NCBI RefSeq assembly: GCF_005116455.1
Contig: NZ_SWBP01000004.1
Coordinates: forward strand, 62,001-126,000
Reading direction: 5' to 3'
Source of the DNA: Pedobacter cryophilus
GTDB lineage: Bacteria; Bacteroidota; Bacteroidia; Sphingobacteriales; Sphingobacteriaceae
Length of the DNA: 64,000 bases
The notes under the pieces were generated by a model. That model searched no databases and had not been told where the DNA came from. It worked only from the letters and a program-made list of their open reading frames with translations. The position numbers were made by a program, and so were the translations under genes. Below are positions 1-8,577 of this stretch, piece after piece; positions within the stretch are counted from its first letter, which is position 1, and each line of letters opens with the position of its first letter.

Positions 1-1284
1 AACTGTTGCAAAACAATGAGTTCTTATGATCTCCTTATAAATAACATCGGGCTCAAAACCATCAGAAACCGCAAGGGTGACTAAGTATTGCACTAAAACA
101 TCAAAACTTCTTATAAAGGGAACTCTGCTTTCAATAACATTTTGTTTGATGGCTTCTCGCATGGCGGCTCCTTCAATAATTTCTAAGGAATTTGTGGGTA
201 CAAAGTAAATTTTGCTTAAGGCACCGGGGCTGTGTCCACTTCTTCCGGCTCGTTGCATAAACCTGGCTACACCTTTAGGGCTTCCCACTTGTATAACGGT
301 ATCAACAGCACTAAAATCTACTCCTAAATCTAAACTAGATGTACAGATTACCGCTTTTAATTTGCCATCGTGAAGATTATCTTCTACCCAAGTTCTGGTA
401 TTTTGATCTAAAGAGCCATGATGTAATGCTATTAAACCTGCCAAATCTGGTTCTGTTTCTAGCAATTGTTGATACCAAATCTCAGCCTGTGAACGCGTAT
501 TTGTAAATATTAAAACCGATTGGCTTTTATGGATGATGGGGATTACTTTAGGGAGCAGTTGTGTGCCAATAAAGCCAGACCATGGAAAGTTTTCAATCAC
601 ATCTGGAAAAATTGTTTCTATCTGAACATTTTTAACAATTTTAGCCCTTATCATTTTTGTAGGGCTCTCATATTTTCCTAGCAATACATCTTTAGCTTCC
701 TCTAAATTGCCAATAGTTGCAGAAATACCCCAGATTTTTAAATCAGGATTTAAGCCTTTTAAACGGGATAATGCCAGTTCCATTTGAACACCTCTTTTGG
801 AGCCAATGAGTTCATGCCATTCATCCACTACAACGGTAGATAGATTTTTAAAAATATCAGGATAACCTTTTTGAGCTAATAATAGGTGTAAACTTTCTGG
901 AGTGGTGATTAATAACTCGGGCATTTGTTTTTTCTGCTTGGCTTTTTGCCCGGCTGTAGTATCACCACTGCGAATAGCGACTGAAAAGGAAATGCCTAAA
1001 TCTGTACATGACCGTGAGGTGGAATACTCAATTTCTTTTGCCAAAGCCCTAATTGGAGTAATCCATATTGCCTGCAAACCGGGTTTTGTTTTCTTTTGAT
1101 CAGGATATTTTTGAAGATATTCTAATAAGATTCCAAACCAGGCAGAATAGGTTTTGCCACTTCCGGTGGGTGCATTAATTAATCCAGAATATCCTGCTAG
1201 CATGGCTTTCCATGTCTCCATTTGGAAAACATGAGGCTTCCATTTCTGCTTTTTAAACCAGGCTAAAATATTTTTCTCTGTCAT
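1..1284 (-). CDS. Ligase-associated DEXH-box DNA helicase (partial, C-terminus beyond the left edge)
   Basis: This is an SF2 helicase of the Lhr-like, ligase-associated type, expected to unwind DNA during repair. I translated it from the start at 1284. Visible motifs in order are Walker A (APTGSGKT, about residues 39-46), the Walker B box VVVDEWHEL, motif III GISATIGN, and the second RecA-like domain with TSSLDLGVDFSAVD and a motif VI-like QRAGRSGH. The frame stays open through base 1, so only 428 codons are seen of a protein that in this family usually exceeds 800 residues. Its ATG overlaps the ligase stop codon by four bases (ATGA), so the two are translationally coupled. In the family, helicase, ligase, exonuclease and the phosphoesterase PdeM are encoded together; PdeM is not in view. 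Identification is firm; the exact repair role is inferred. Confidence 0.93.
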   Translation of the reverse strand, partial: MTEKNILAWFKKQKWKPHVFQMETWKAMLAGYSGLINAPTGSGKTYSAWFGILLEYLQKYPDQKKTKPGLQAIWITPIRALAKEIEYSTSRSCTDLGISFSVAIRSGDTTAGQKAKQKKQMPELLITTPESLHLLLAQKGYPDIFKNLSTVVVDEWHELIGSKRGVQMELALSRLKGLNPDLKIWGISATIGNLEEAKDVLLGKYESPTKMIRAKIVKNVQIETIFPDVIENFPWSGFIGTQLLPKVIPIIHKSQSVLIFTNTRSQAEIWYQQLLETEPDLAGLIALHHGSLDQNTRTWVEDNLHDGKLKAVICTSSLDLGVDFSAVDTVIQVGSPKGVARFMQRAGRSGHSPGALSKIYFVPTNSLEIIEGAAMREAIKQNVIESRVPFIRSFDVLVQYLVTLAVSDGFEPDVIYKEIIRTHCFATV

Positions 1285-2897
1285 GCAGGATTGGATAGTT
1301 GCTGAATTAAATTCAATAAATCTTCTTTATGATTGGCATCTTCAATTTTTTTGTCCTTGCGCCAACGTAAAATTCTTGGAAAACGTAAAGCCACACCAGA
1401 TTTATGGCGTGGAGATGGATTGATTCCTTCAAAAGCAATTTCAAAAACCAATTCAGGAGTTACACTTCTAACCGGCCCAAACTTTTCTTTGGTATGTTTT
1501 TTTATCCATGAATCTACTTCTACCAATTCTTTATCGGTTAAACCGGAATAAGCCTTTGTAAACGGGACTAATTCATTATGATGCCAAACAGCAAAAGTAT
1601 AATCGGTGTATAAATCAGCTCGCCTGCCATGGCCTTTTTGAGCATAAATTAAAACTCCGTCGACAGTTAGCGGGTCAATTTTCCATTTCCACCATTTCCC
1701 TCTTCGCCTGCCTGCTTCATACAAACTATCTTTATGTTTTAACATCAAACCTTCGCACATTCTATCTCGGGAAACTAAGCGCAAATCAATTAATTGCTGT
1801 TCGGTATGGCATTCAAAAACGGGTGATAATTTTAAAACTGCTGCGGCAGCTAAATTATTGCTTTTTAAAGTTTCTATTAAAGTTTCAAGATGAGCCCGAC
1901 GTTCGCTTAAAGGCAAAGGGCGAATATCTACACCATTATACTCTAACAAATCGTAACACATCATACATAGGGGCGCATCCGACAGACTTTTTTTAGATAA
2001 ATTCTTTCTGCCAATTCTTGTTTGCATGATATGAAAAGGCATGGGCTCATCTCCATTAAAAGGAAGAATTTCGCCATCAATTACGGTGCCGTCTGGTAAA
2101 GTATTTTTTAGTACTTCAAATTCCGGAAACTTATCGGTCATTAATTCTTCTCCTCTAGACCAAATGAATAGTTCATTTTTTCTAACGATGATTTGCCCAC
2201 GAATTCCGTCATATTTATACTCTATTTGCCAGTCTTGGATGTTATTTAATGAAGCAAAAGGAACATCTAATTGATAAGCTAAATAAAATGGGTAAGGTTT
2301 GGATAAATCTTCCTGAATATCTGGATTAAAGAGTAAATGTTGTAATGTTGTTGTTGCTGGAAGCCAGTTACCCATTAAACGATGAGTTACATTGCTTTCC
2401 ACTAAATTATAATGCTTGGCAAGCGCTTTAATAATTAATTGTTGAGATACTCCTACTCTAAAACTTCCGGTGATGAGTTTATTAAAAACAAATCTTTCGG
2501 CAGTGTTGAGTTGCATCCATATTTCTTGGATGATGTTTTTTTTACTGGCTTCTGGTTCTTTATCAAGGGTTTTCAATAAAGCCATCATGCCGGTTAAAGA
2601 GTAATCTGTTTGTGATTCAGATGGTGGTAATAAAAGCGTAATGGTTTCGGCTAAATCGCCAACAACATGGTATGATTCTTCAAATAACCATTCGCTTACG
2701 CCAGATAATTCCATAGCCCAAAGTTTGAGTTCTGAAGTTTTAACCGTACGCTTTGGTTTTCTGCCAGTAAGTAAAGCGGTTGTCCATAATGCATCTGCAG
2801 CATCAGAAATGGCGAAATAATTAACCAATGCCTCTATTTTTTCATTGGTTTTTGTGGTTTGATCCAATACTGTAAACAGCTCAGCGAACTTCTTCAT
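1281..2897 (-). CDS. ATP-dependent DNA ligase (ligase-associated repair cluster)
   Basis: This ligase seals DNA nicks using ATP, separate from the replicative NAD-dependent LigA. The 538-residue protein has an N-terminal DNA-binding domain (about 1-200), the adenylation domain with the nucleotidyl lysine in EYKYDGIRG (Lys228), further nucleotidyltransferase motifs (DGEILPF, EGLMLKH, GKWWKWK), and a C-terminal OB domain ending in FPRILRWRKDK. The length and the RVGVSQQLIIKALA segment fit the bacterial ligase family found beside a DEXH helicase and a beta-CASP exonuclease. The exonuclease gene lies two bases upstream and the helicase ATG overlaps its stop, so the three form one operon. There is no LigD-type polymerase or Ku gene in view, so this is not classical end joining. 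Confidence 0.95.
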   Translation of the reverse strand: MKKFAELFTVLDQTTKTNEKIEALVNYFAISDAADALWTTALLTGRKPKRTVKTSELKLWAMELSGVSEWLFEESYHVVGDLAETITLLLPPSESQTDYSLTGMMALLKTLDKEPEASKKNIIQEIWMQLNTAERFVFNKLITGSFRVGVSQQLIIKALAKHYNLVESNVTHRLMGNWLPATTTLQHLLFNPDIQEDLSKPYPFYLAYQLDVPFASLNNIQDWQIEYKYDGIRGQIIVRKNELFIWSRGEELMTDKFPEFEVLKNTLPDGTVIDGEILPFNGDEPMPFHIMQTRIGRKNLSKKSLSDAPLCMMCYDLLEYNGVDIRPLPLSERRAHLETLIETLKSNNLAAAAVLKLSPVFECHTEQQLIDLRLVSRDRMCEGLMLKHKDSLYEAGRRRGKWWKWKIDPLTVDGVLIYAQKGHGRRADLYTDYTFAVWHHNELVPFTKAYSGLTDKELVEVDSWIKKHTKEKFGPVRSVTPELVFEIAFEGINPSPRHKSGVALRFPRILRWRKDKKIEDANHKEDLLNLIQQLSNPA

Positions 2898-2899
2898 CC

Positions 2900-3922
2900 T
2901 TAGGAATCTATTTCGTTTTCCGGAGTGGTACTTTCATTTAAAGATTCTCCTTCATATAAAGTATCTACTTCTACCGCATTGATATGTAAATTTTCCCTTA
3001 GCCATTTTGCAAATGCAGATTTATAGCCATGGGTTACATAAACGTTTTCTGCCCCGGTTTCTTTTATAGCTTGATTTAAGCCTGCCCAATCTGCATGGTC
3101 TGATAATACAAAACCTCTATCAGCACTTTTTCTTCTTCGGGTTCCGCGAAGCTGCATCCAACCACTGCAAATGGCCACAGAATACGGGAGGAAACGTTTC
3201 ATCCATGGGGAGCCGATGGCTGATGGGGGAGCAACAACAATATTACCTTTAAAAAGTGATTTATTGGTGTCAGAGATAATTCTTTTAGTTGGAGGAAGCT
3301 CTAAGCCTGTTTTTTCTAATATTCGATTCAAATTATCAACGGCGCCATGAGTATAAATTGTTCCGATAGCAGGATCTAAATGTTTAATAATCCGTTGTGC
3401 TTTACCTAAAGCATAACCAATAATTACACTTGTTTTTTCTTCTTCCTTATTTTTTAACCACCAATCATTCATATCTTGATGGACAGTTTGTGAATCGGGA
3501 AAACGATATATGGGTAAGCCAAATGTAGATTCAGTAACAAAATGATGGCAACGGACGGGTTCAAACGGTGTGGATATTCCATCTAATTGTAATTTATAAT
3601 CTCCGGAAGCGCACCATATTTCGCCTTTATATTCTAGTCTAACTTGTGCAGAACCAGGAATATGTCCGGCTGGATGCAAACTAATTTTAACGCCATTAAT
3701 TATAATTTCTTCGCCATATTCTACCCCCTGAACATTTATATCTCCTAAGCGGAATTTTAATATGGGAATACTAAGATGGTGGGATAAATAATTTTCATTC
3801 CCCCATTTGGCATGGTCAGCATGTGCATGAGTGATGATCGCATTTTTCACTGGCTTCCATGGGTCGATGTAAACATTGGCCTGTGGACAATAAATTCCGT
3901 AAGGATCAAACTTTAACAACAT
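2900..3922 (-). CDS. Ligase-associated metallo-beta-lactamase/beta-CASP exonuclease
   Basis: This is a 340-residue metallo-beta-lactamase fold nuclease of the kind annotated as ligase-associated DNA damage response exonuclease. The zinc-binding motif is THAHADHAKWG, with His32, His34, Asp36 and His37. Further ligands are likely in HPAGHIPGS, SGDYK and the C-terminal LSDHADWAG and YVTHGY segments. It resembles the SNM1/Artemis-like exonucleases that process DNA ends. It is the first gene of the operon: the divergent DsrE gene lies 286 bases away, and the ligase gene follows after two bases. The family assignment is strong; the substrate is not shown by sequence. Confidence 0.93.
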   Translation of the reverse strand: MLLKFDPYGIYCPQANVYIDPWKPVKNAIITHAHADHAKWGNENYLSHHLSIPILKFRLGDINVQGVEYGEEIIINGVKISLHPAGHIPGSAQVRLEYKGEIWCASGDYKLQLDGISTPFEPVRCHHFVTESTFGLPIYRFPDSQTVHQDMNDWWLKNKEEEKTSVIIGYALGKAQRIIKHLDPAIGTIYTHGAVDNLNRILEKTGLELPPTKRIISDTNKSLFKGNIVVAPPSAIGSPWMKRFLPYSVAICSGWMQLRGTRRRKSADRGFVLSDHADWAGLNQAIKETGAENVYVTHGYKSAFAKWLRENLHINAVEVDTLYEGESLNESTTPENEIDS

Positions 3923-4130
3923 TTTTTAGGTAATGAAGATTTTTTTGTGCCTATAAAACTAATGCAAATCAGTAATAAAAGTTTTAGAGCTTACCATATA
4001 AATTTGATTTTTAATTTTAAAATCGACGTTATTTAAAGCTCCTCAATAGCTAATCACAATCAACATCTTTACTGACCACAATCATCAAACTGCCTTATCA
4101 CAATTACTACATTTATTTCATCAATGAAAT

Positions 4131-4152
4131 TCTAATCAATATATTGATTAGA
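4131..4152. promoter_or_regulatory. 22-bp perfect palindrome, candidate operator of the DsrE gene
   Basis: Bases 4131-4152 form a perfect inverted repeat with no spacer: the half-site TCTAATCAATA is followed by its reverse complement. Its 3' end is 56 bases before the ATG at 4209. It lies in the divergent space between the repair operon and the DsrE gene. A perfect 22-bp AT-rich dyad suits a dimeric helix-turn-helix repressor or activator. No matching regulator lies next to it; CRP-family genes in the window are candidates only. Confidence 0.5.
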
Positions 4153-4208
4153 TCTCAAAAGCAATAAAGATAGAATGATTTTAAGAAAGCAATTTTAAGC
4201 CAAAATAC

Positions 4209-4664
4209 ATGAAAAAAATATTACCCTTAAGCGCAGTTATGGTATTGTTTTGTTTTTTTAGGCTGGCATTAGCGCAACAGCAAGAGATTCCATTTACGGG
4301 TGCAATTCCAAAGCTTCAGCAATATAAAGCCATTTATGTGCTTAATAGTGACGATAATCAAAAGATAATGGGTGTTTTGGGGAATATTAAGAATGCTATT
4401 AACGATCCTCGTTTAAAAGGAAAATTAGCTGTAGAACTCATTGTTTTTGGCGCCGGAGTAAAATTATATGATAAAGCCGGGCCTTTTGAAAGCGTGTTAA
4501 AGAGCTTAAAAGCTAGAGGTGTAATTCTTGCCGAATGTGAAAATACACTTGTAAAAAGACATATCGATAAAAAAACTTTATATCCATTTATTTCTTATGT
4601 GCCCAGCGCTACCGGTGAAATTATCATCAGGAGTTCAGAGGGTTGGGCAGTGGTGCATTTTTAA
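4209..4664 (+). CDS. Exported DsrE/DsrF-like family protein
   Basis: This is a 151-residue protein with an N-terminal signal peptide (residues 1-22, hydrophobic core then LALAQ). The mature part has the DsrE-like alpha/beta pattern: YKAIYVLNSDD, a helix, LAVELIVFGAGVKLY, then GVILAECENTL with a single Cys110 at the place where DsrE-family proteins carry their reactive cysteine. The C-terminus ends in GWAVVHF, as in other short DsrE proteins. Family members handle sulfur or persulfide groups, but here the substrate is unknown and the protein is probably periplasmic. It stands alone on the plus strand, with a palindromic operator candidate upstream and a strong terminator downstream. Confidence 0.82.
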   Translation: MKKILPLSAVMVLFCFFRLALAQQQEIPFTGAIPKLQQYKAIYVLNSDDNQKIMGVLGNIKNAINDPRLKGKLAVELIVFGAGVKLYDKAGPFESVLKSLKARGVILAECENTLVKRHIDKKTLYPFISYVPSATGEIIIRSSEGWAVVHF

Positions 4665-4699
4665 AATCAATTTCACCTCTATCATATATTTTACCAAAA

Positions 4700-4729
4700 A
4701 AGAGGCTCATTTTATTAAATGAGCCTCTT
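4700..4729. terminator. Bidirectional terminator between DsrE and alcohol dehydrogenase genes
   Basis: The arm AAGAGGCTCATTT (4700-4712) pairs perfectly with 4717-4729 around a TATT loop. An A-run precedes it and a T-rich stretch follows, so it can end transcription from both convergent genes. Confidence 0.85.
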
Positions 4730-4751
4730 ACTTTTAATAATTAAATGTTTT

Positions 4752-5804
4752 CTAAGAGTTTTTTAAAGACTTCATGTCAATTACAAAGCGGTAATGTACA
4801 TCACCTTTTAAGGTACGCTCATAAGCTTCGTTTATTTGATCAATATTAATCATCTCTACATCAGAAACAATGTTATGTGCCGCACAATAGTCTAGCATTT
4901 CTTGAGTTTCTTTAATTCCACCCACTAAAGAGCCTACTAAACTTCTTCTTCCAAAAATTAAAGAAGCAGCATGTACTGCTTGTGGAATTGGCGGAACGCC
5001 TAGTAACACCATAACACCATCAGTTTTTAGCAGAGCTAAATATTCATTATAATCATGCTGACCAGAAACCGTATCAATAATTAAATCAAAAGAATTGGCT
5101 GCTTTACTCATGCCTTCTTCTTGGGTAGTTAATACAAAATGATGAGCGCCTAATTTCTCTGCATCTTTTGCTTTCTCAGGCGAGCGACTCAACATGGTTA
5201 CCTCAGCACCCATAGAAGATGCTAATTTAACGGCCATGTGTCCTAATCCGCCTAAACCAACTACAGCAACTTTATCGCCTTTTTTAACATTCCAATGCTT
5301 TAATGGAGAGTAAGTAGTAATGCCGGCGCATAACAAAGGGGCAACCGCAGCTAAATCTAATTTATCAGAAACCTTTAAAACAAACTTTTCTGTTACTACA
5401 ATGTGCGTAGAATAACCTCCATAAGTAATGGTTTTTTTATCCTGTAAAAGGGCATTGTAGGTTTGAGAATTTCCGTTTTCACAATATTGCTCTAAATCTT
5501 CTTCACAATTTGAACAATGGCCACATGAATCTACAAAACAACCCACGCCAACGGTGTCACCCACTTTATGGTTGGTTACGCCAGTTCCCACACGACTTAC
5601 TTTTCCTACAATCTCATGTCCTGGTACTACTGGGTACATGGAACCTCCCCACTCATTACGGGCTGTATGAATATCTGAATGGCAAACGCCGCAAAAAAGA
5701 ATTTCTATTTCTACATCATTAACACCTGGTTCTCTTCTTTCTAATTGGTATGGAGCCAAAGGTCCATCTGCTTTTTGCGCAGCATAAGCTTTTACTAATG
5801 TCAT
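4752..5804 (-). CDS. Zinc-dependent NAD(P) alcohol dehydrogenase (CAD/YahK-like)
   Basis: This is a 350-residue medium-chain dehydrogenase that interconverts alcohols and aldehydes with NAD(P)(H). Catalytic zinc ligands are Cys38 in FCGVCHSDIH and His63-Glu64 in PGHEIVG. The structural zinc lobe is the four-cysteine cluster Cys94, Cys97, Cys100 and Cys108. The Rossmann nucleotide site is VVGLGGLGHMAV. The pattern CHSDIHTARNEWGG with YPVVPGHEIVG is typical of the cinnamyl alcohol dehydrogenase/YahK branch, which usually prefers NADPH and broad aldehydes. It is a single gene: a terminator follows it and the next gene upstream starts 102 bases away. The substrate cannot be told from sequence. 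Confidence 0.93.
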   Translation of the reverse strand: MTLVKAYAAQKADGPLAPYQLERREPGVNDVEIEILFCGVCHSDIHTARNEWGGSMYPVVPGHEIVGKVSRVGTGVTNHKVGDTVGVGCFVDSCGHCSNCEEDLEQYCENGNSQTYNALLQDKKTITYGGYSTHIVVTEKFVLKVSDKLDLAAVAPLLCAGITTYSPLKHWNVKKGDKVAVVGLGGLGHMAVKLASSMGAEVTMLSRSPEKAKDAEKLGAHHFVLTTQEEGMSKAANSFDLIIDTVSGQHDYNEYLALLKTDGVMVLLGVPPIPQAVHAASLIFGRRSLVGSLVGGIKETQEMLDYCAAHNIVSDVEMINIDQINEAYERTLKGDVHYRFVIDMKSLKNS

Positions 5805-5906
5805 AATTATTATTTAATGTGATTATTTGTTGAACAGGAGAAAGGATAAATAGTTTGTGATCTCTCTGTTTTACTCTACCATTCAATATCAATACCAAAA
5901 TGTGAT

Positions 5907-6896
5907 TTATAAACTCAATAGCTTTTGCCACATCAGCTCATCTACCGGAATTCCTTTTGTGATATTCTCTTTTCTCACGTTTAAAGTGCGTTCTCCTGGA
6001 TAATAAATCTCTTGACCTTCTATTTTTTCGGCGGCTTGGGTATAAGTTAAAATTTCTTGGATAATACTTTCGTGTTGAGTGTTTATAACGGCATCAAAGC
6101 AAATAAAAACTTGCGAAATGCCACGTTCTTGGCCGGTTTTAGTGATTGCAGCTGTAGAATTTCCATCGCTTAATAAGGTGGCTAACAAATCCAGCATTAG
6201 CGCCAAGCCAGATCCTTTCCACATTCCGGCAGGCAAAGGCCTTTGTGTTTCATAAATGGCTTTAGGATTTTTGGTTAGTTTCCCTTCTTCATCATATCCG
6301 CCATAAAAAGGTAAATCTTTTCCTTTCAACTGGTGTTCCTGCATTTTTCCGTAAGAAAACTGAGACATGGCCATATCTAAAACTATATGACCTTCTTTAC
6401 GAGGTACAGAAATAATGAGGGGATTATTCCCAATTGCTGCTTCTTTTGCGCCCCAAGGAGGCATAATTGCAATGGTATTTGTGAAATTTATACCAATGCA
6501 ACCCGCTTCGGCAGCCTGCCAACCATAAGTTCCGCCACGCATCCAATGGTTGGTGTTTTTTAAAGCTACACAAGCCATTCCTTTTTCTTTAGCCAAATCA
6601 ATTGCTCTTTGCATACAGAATTGAGCATTCAACATTCCTGGTCCAAATTGCCCGTCCCATTGTTCAATTGCACCCAAACTTTTAATCAGTTTTGGTTCGG
6701 CAGTTTTATCAATCCAACCTTTTTTAAGGTAATCTATAAATACAGGGAAACGGTTTAAACCATGCGAATACACGCCGTCTTGGCTGTTATTGGTGAAAAT
6801 AGTTGCACAAGCTTTTGCTTTAGTTGCAGAAAAACCCAAATTCAATAAAACGCGTTCAAGCTCCTGATATAATTCTTGATAGGTTTTTCTTAGCAT
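5907..6896 (-). CDS. dlgD: 2,3-diketo-L-gulonate reductase / 3-dehydro-L-gulonate 2-dehydrogenase (Ldh family)
   Basis: This 329-residue protein belongs to the malate/L-lactate dehydrogenase family whose best-known close relative is E. coli YiaK (DlgD), which reduces 2,3-diketo-L-gulonate with NADH. From memory the match to YiaK is close along the whole length: VYSHGLNRFPVFI, GAIEQWDGQ, NHWMRGGTYGWQAAE, PPWGAKEAAIGNNPL, DMAMSQFSYGKM and MWKGSGLALMLDLLATLLSDG. The His in the SHG segment and the GNNP loop are family active-site features. No other ascorbate or gulonate catabolic genes are nearby, so the pathway here is uncertain. The downstream alcohol dehydrogenase gene is 102 bases away on the same strand and could be cotranscribed. 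Confidence 0.88.
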   Translation of the reverse strand: MLRKTYQELYQELERVLLNLGFSATKAKACATIFTNNSQDGVYSHGLNRFPVFIDYLKKGWIDKTAEPKLIKSLGAIEQWDGQFGPGMLNAQFCMQRAIDLAKEKGMACVALKNTNHWMRGGTYGWQAAEAGCIGINFTNTIAIMPPWGAKEAAIGNNPLIISVPRKEGHIVLDMAMSQFSYGKMQEHQLKGKDLPFYGGYDEEGKLTKNPKAIYETQRPLPAGMWKGSGLALMLDLLATLLSDGNSTAAITKTGQERGISQVFICFDAVINTQHESIIQEILTYTQAAEKIEGQEIYYPGERTLNVRKENITKGIPVDELMWQKLLSL

Positions 6897-6991
6897 GTGG
6901 TAAATTTAATCATTTTAATGTGAGGGCTAATAACTCAGGGTCAGCTAAAGCGAGATCCTGCTGAGACAGGATTTAATAATTTAAATGTTGA

Positions 6992-7094
6992 GGGCGTGTC
7001 CTTGCAGGTCAGGCTTTGCACTCATACTGCTACAGGCCTTAGGCTTTTGGCCGGTATCCCTGCCTGCGGCAGGCGTTTCAATCCTTCACGCAAA
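6992..7094. repeat. Degenerate GC-rich intergenic repeat, copy A
   Basis: The stretch begins GGGCGTGTCC and ends AATCCTTCACGCAA, with an inner hairpin GCCTG-CGG-CAGGC at 7062-7074. It is much richer in G+C than its surroundings and has no reading frame. Similar begin/end sequence (GGGCG..., ...CAATC..T.ACGCAA) recurs at 21184-21260. I recall such elements as common intergenic repeats in Flavobacteriia and Sphingobacteriia; that point is from memory. Nothing else is visible in 6897-7190 apart from a small ATCCTG/CAGGAT inverted repeat near 6955-6972. Confidence 0.55.
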
Positions 7095-7190
7095 AACTTA
7101 TCAAATTTCAAAACTTCGTTAATCAAAAGAATCCTTAAACAAATCTGATTTAAACGATTCATTTAAGGCCTTTTAAACGATTGCAAAATC

Positions 7191-7574
7191 TTACAAAATA
7201 GCTGTAATTTCTATTTCAATTAACATTTCTGGATCTATTAATTTAGATACTTCCACCATGGTAGTTACGGGCTTAATATCTTTAAAAAATAAACCATGTG
7301 CTTTTGCAGCTTCTTCCCATTGGCTAATATCAGTTAAAAACATGCGGGTACGCACCACGTTTTCTAAAGAAGCGCCAGCATCTTCCAAAACCTTGGTTAG
7401 TTTGTCTAAAATGGCTTTGGTTTGATCATACATGGTGGTTAAGCTATTTCCTTCTTCGTCTTTTGCGGCAGTAGTGCCTGCAATTTCTATGGTATTACCT
7501 ACTTTTACAGCTCTGCAATAGCCAATAATATCTTCCCACGGAGAGCCTGAGGTGAAGTTTTGTCTGTTATTCAT
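7191..7574 (-). CDS. Rid/YjgF/YER057c/UK114 family protein lacking the RidA arginine
   Basis: This is a 127-residue protein of the Rid superfamily, small trimeric proteins. The fold is clear from GNTIEIAGTTA, the helix AILDKLTKVLEDAGASLENVVRTRMFL and the C-terminal MLIEIEITAIL. In RidA proper, a conserved arginine in the segment PARATVEV binds the carboxylate of 2-aminoacrylate and related imines. Here the segment reads PVTTMVEV, with Thr104 at the arginine position. It is therefore unlikely to be a standard enamine/imine deaminase and is better placed among the Rid subfamilies without this arginine, whose functions are mostly unknown. It is a monocistronic gene on the minus strand. Confidence 0.88.
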   Translation of the reverse strand: MNNRQNFTSGSPWEDIIGYCRAVKVGNTIEIAGTTAAKDEEGNSLTTMYDQTKAILDKLTKVLEDAGASLENVVRTRMFLTDISQWEEAAKAHGLFFKDIKPVTTMVEVSKLIDPEMLIEIEITAIL

Positions 7575-7672
7575 TTTTCTTAATATTTATTGGGCTAAAT
7601 CTAAAAAATCAAATTTGAAATTGAATCAAAATGCGCAATAGATTTTATGTTAAACAAGGAGCGTAGTTTAAT

Positions 7673-8370
7673 TTTTTTAACCACGGAGGACACGGAGTTC
7701 ACAGAGATTTAAAATGTGTTATTTATTTTTCATCATCCAGCTCCGTGTTCTTTATGTAGGTGGTTTAATTTTTTTAACCACGGAGGACACGGAGTTCACA
7801 GAGATTTAAAATGTGTTATTTATTTTTTACCATCCAGCTCCGTGTTCTATGTGTAGGTGGTTTAATTTTTTTAACCACGGAGGACACGGAGTTCACAGAG
7901 ATTTAAAATGTGTTATTTATTTTTCATCATCCAGCTCCGTGTTCTTTATGCAGGTGGTTTAATTTTTTTTAACCACGGAGGACACGGAGTTCACAGAGAT
8001 TTAAAATGTGGTATTTATTTTTTACCATCCAGCTCCGTGTTCTATGTGTAGGTGGTTTAATTTTTTTAACCACGGAGGACACGGAGTTCACAGAGATTTA
8101 AAATGTGTTATTTATTTTTCATCATCCAGCTCCGTGTTCTTTGTGTACTCTGTGGTTTATCTTTTTTAACCACGGAGGACACGGAGTTCACAGAGGTTTA
8201 AAATGTGTTATTTGTTTTTTACCATCCAGCCCCGTGTTCTTTGTGTACTCTGTGGTTTATCTTTTTTAACCACGGAGGACACGGAGTTCACAGAGGTTTA
8301 AAATGTGTTATTTGTTTTTTACCATCCAGCTCCGTGTTCTTTGTGTACTCTGTGGTTTAATTTTTTTTAC
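7673..8370. repeat. Tandem array of seven 97-100 bp repeats (AACCACGGAGGACACGGAG type)
   Basis: Units start with AACCACGGAGG at 7679, 7776, 7873, 7971, 8068, 8168 and 8268. Each ends with CTCCGTGTTCT...GGTGGTT, so the two ends are roughly complementary and each unit could fold into a long hairpin. Units 1, 3 and 5 carry CATCATCC near the middle, while 2, 4, 6 and 7 carry TACCATCC. The first four are 97-98 bp and the last two full units 100 bp, having CTCTGTGGTT in place of AGGTGGTT. There is no credible gene inside. Between the array and the next gene (8371-8577) there is only part of another degenerate repeat. Confidence 0.95.
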
Positions 8371-8378
8371 TACGTCGC

Positions 8379-8460
8379 AGAAGTTTGGCTCTTTGTTTTG
8401 AAAGCAAAAGCCTAAGTTAACTAAACAGGGGCGGCAGCGGTATCTTTTTGCTTGAAGGGA
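8379..8460. repeat. Degenerate GC-rich intergenic repeat, reverse-oriented copy
   Basis: Read on the minus strand this stretch contains AGCAAAAAGATACCGCTGC followed by CGCCCCTGTTTAGTTAAC. This closely parallels GCAAAAAGCTACCGCTGC and TATCAGGTTTATTTAAC at 46461-46498. There is no reading frame or known RNA. It is likely a decayed member of the same dispersed family. Confidence 0.45.
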
Positions 8461-8577
8461 AAGGAGGAGAAGGGAAAGTAAAAAATTTAGCAGAGCACCA
8501 GACTGGCGGAAAATAGGAGCAGAGGATTTGCTTTTCAAAAAAATATTAGCCTAAAAAATAGGATAGTATTTATGGGT

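Noticed and set aside
7673-8370. CRISPR array
   Set aside because: Units are 97-100 bp and nearly identical throughout, with no unique spacers and no cas genes.
8308-8538. Short minus-strand reading frame overlapping the array end
   Set aside because: It starts inside the last repeat unit, has no family likeness and an odd composition.
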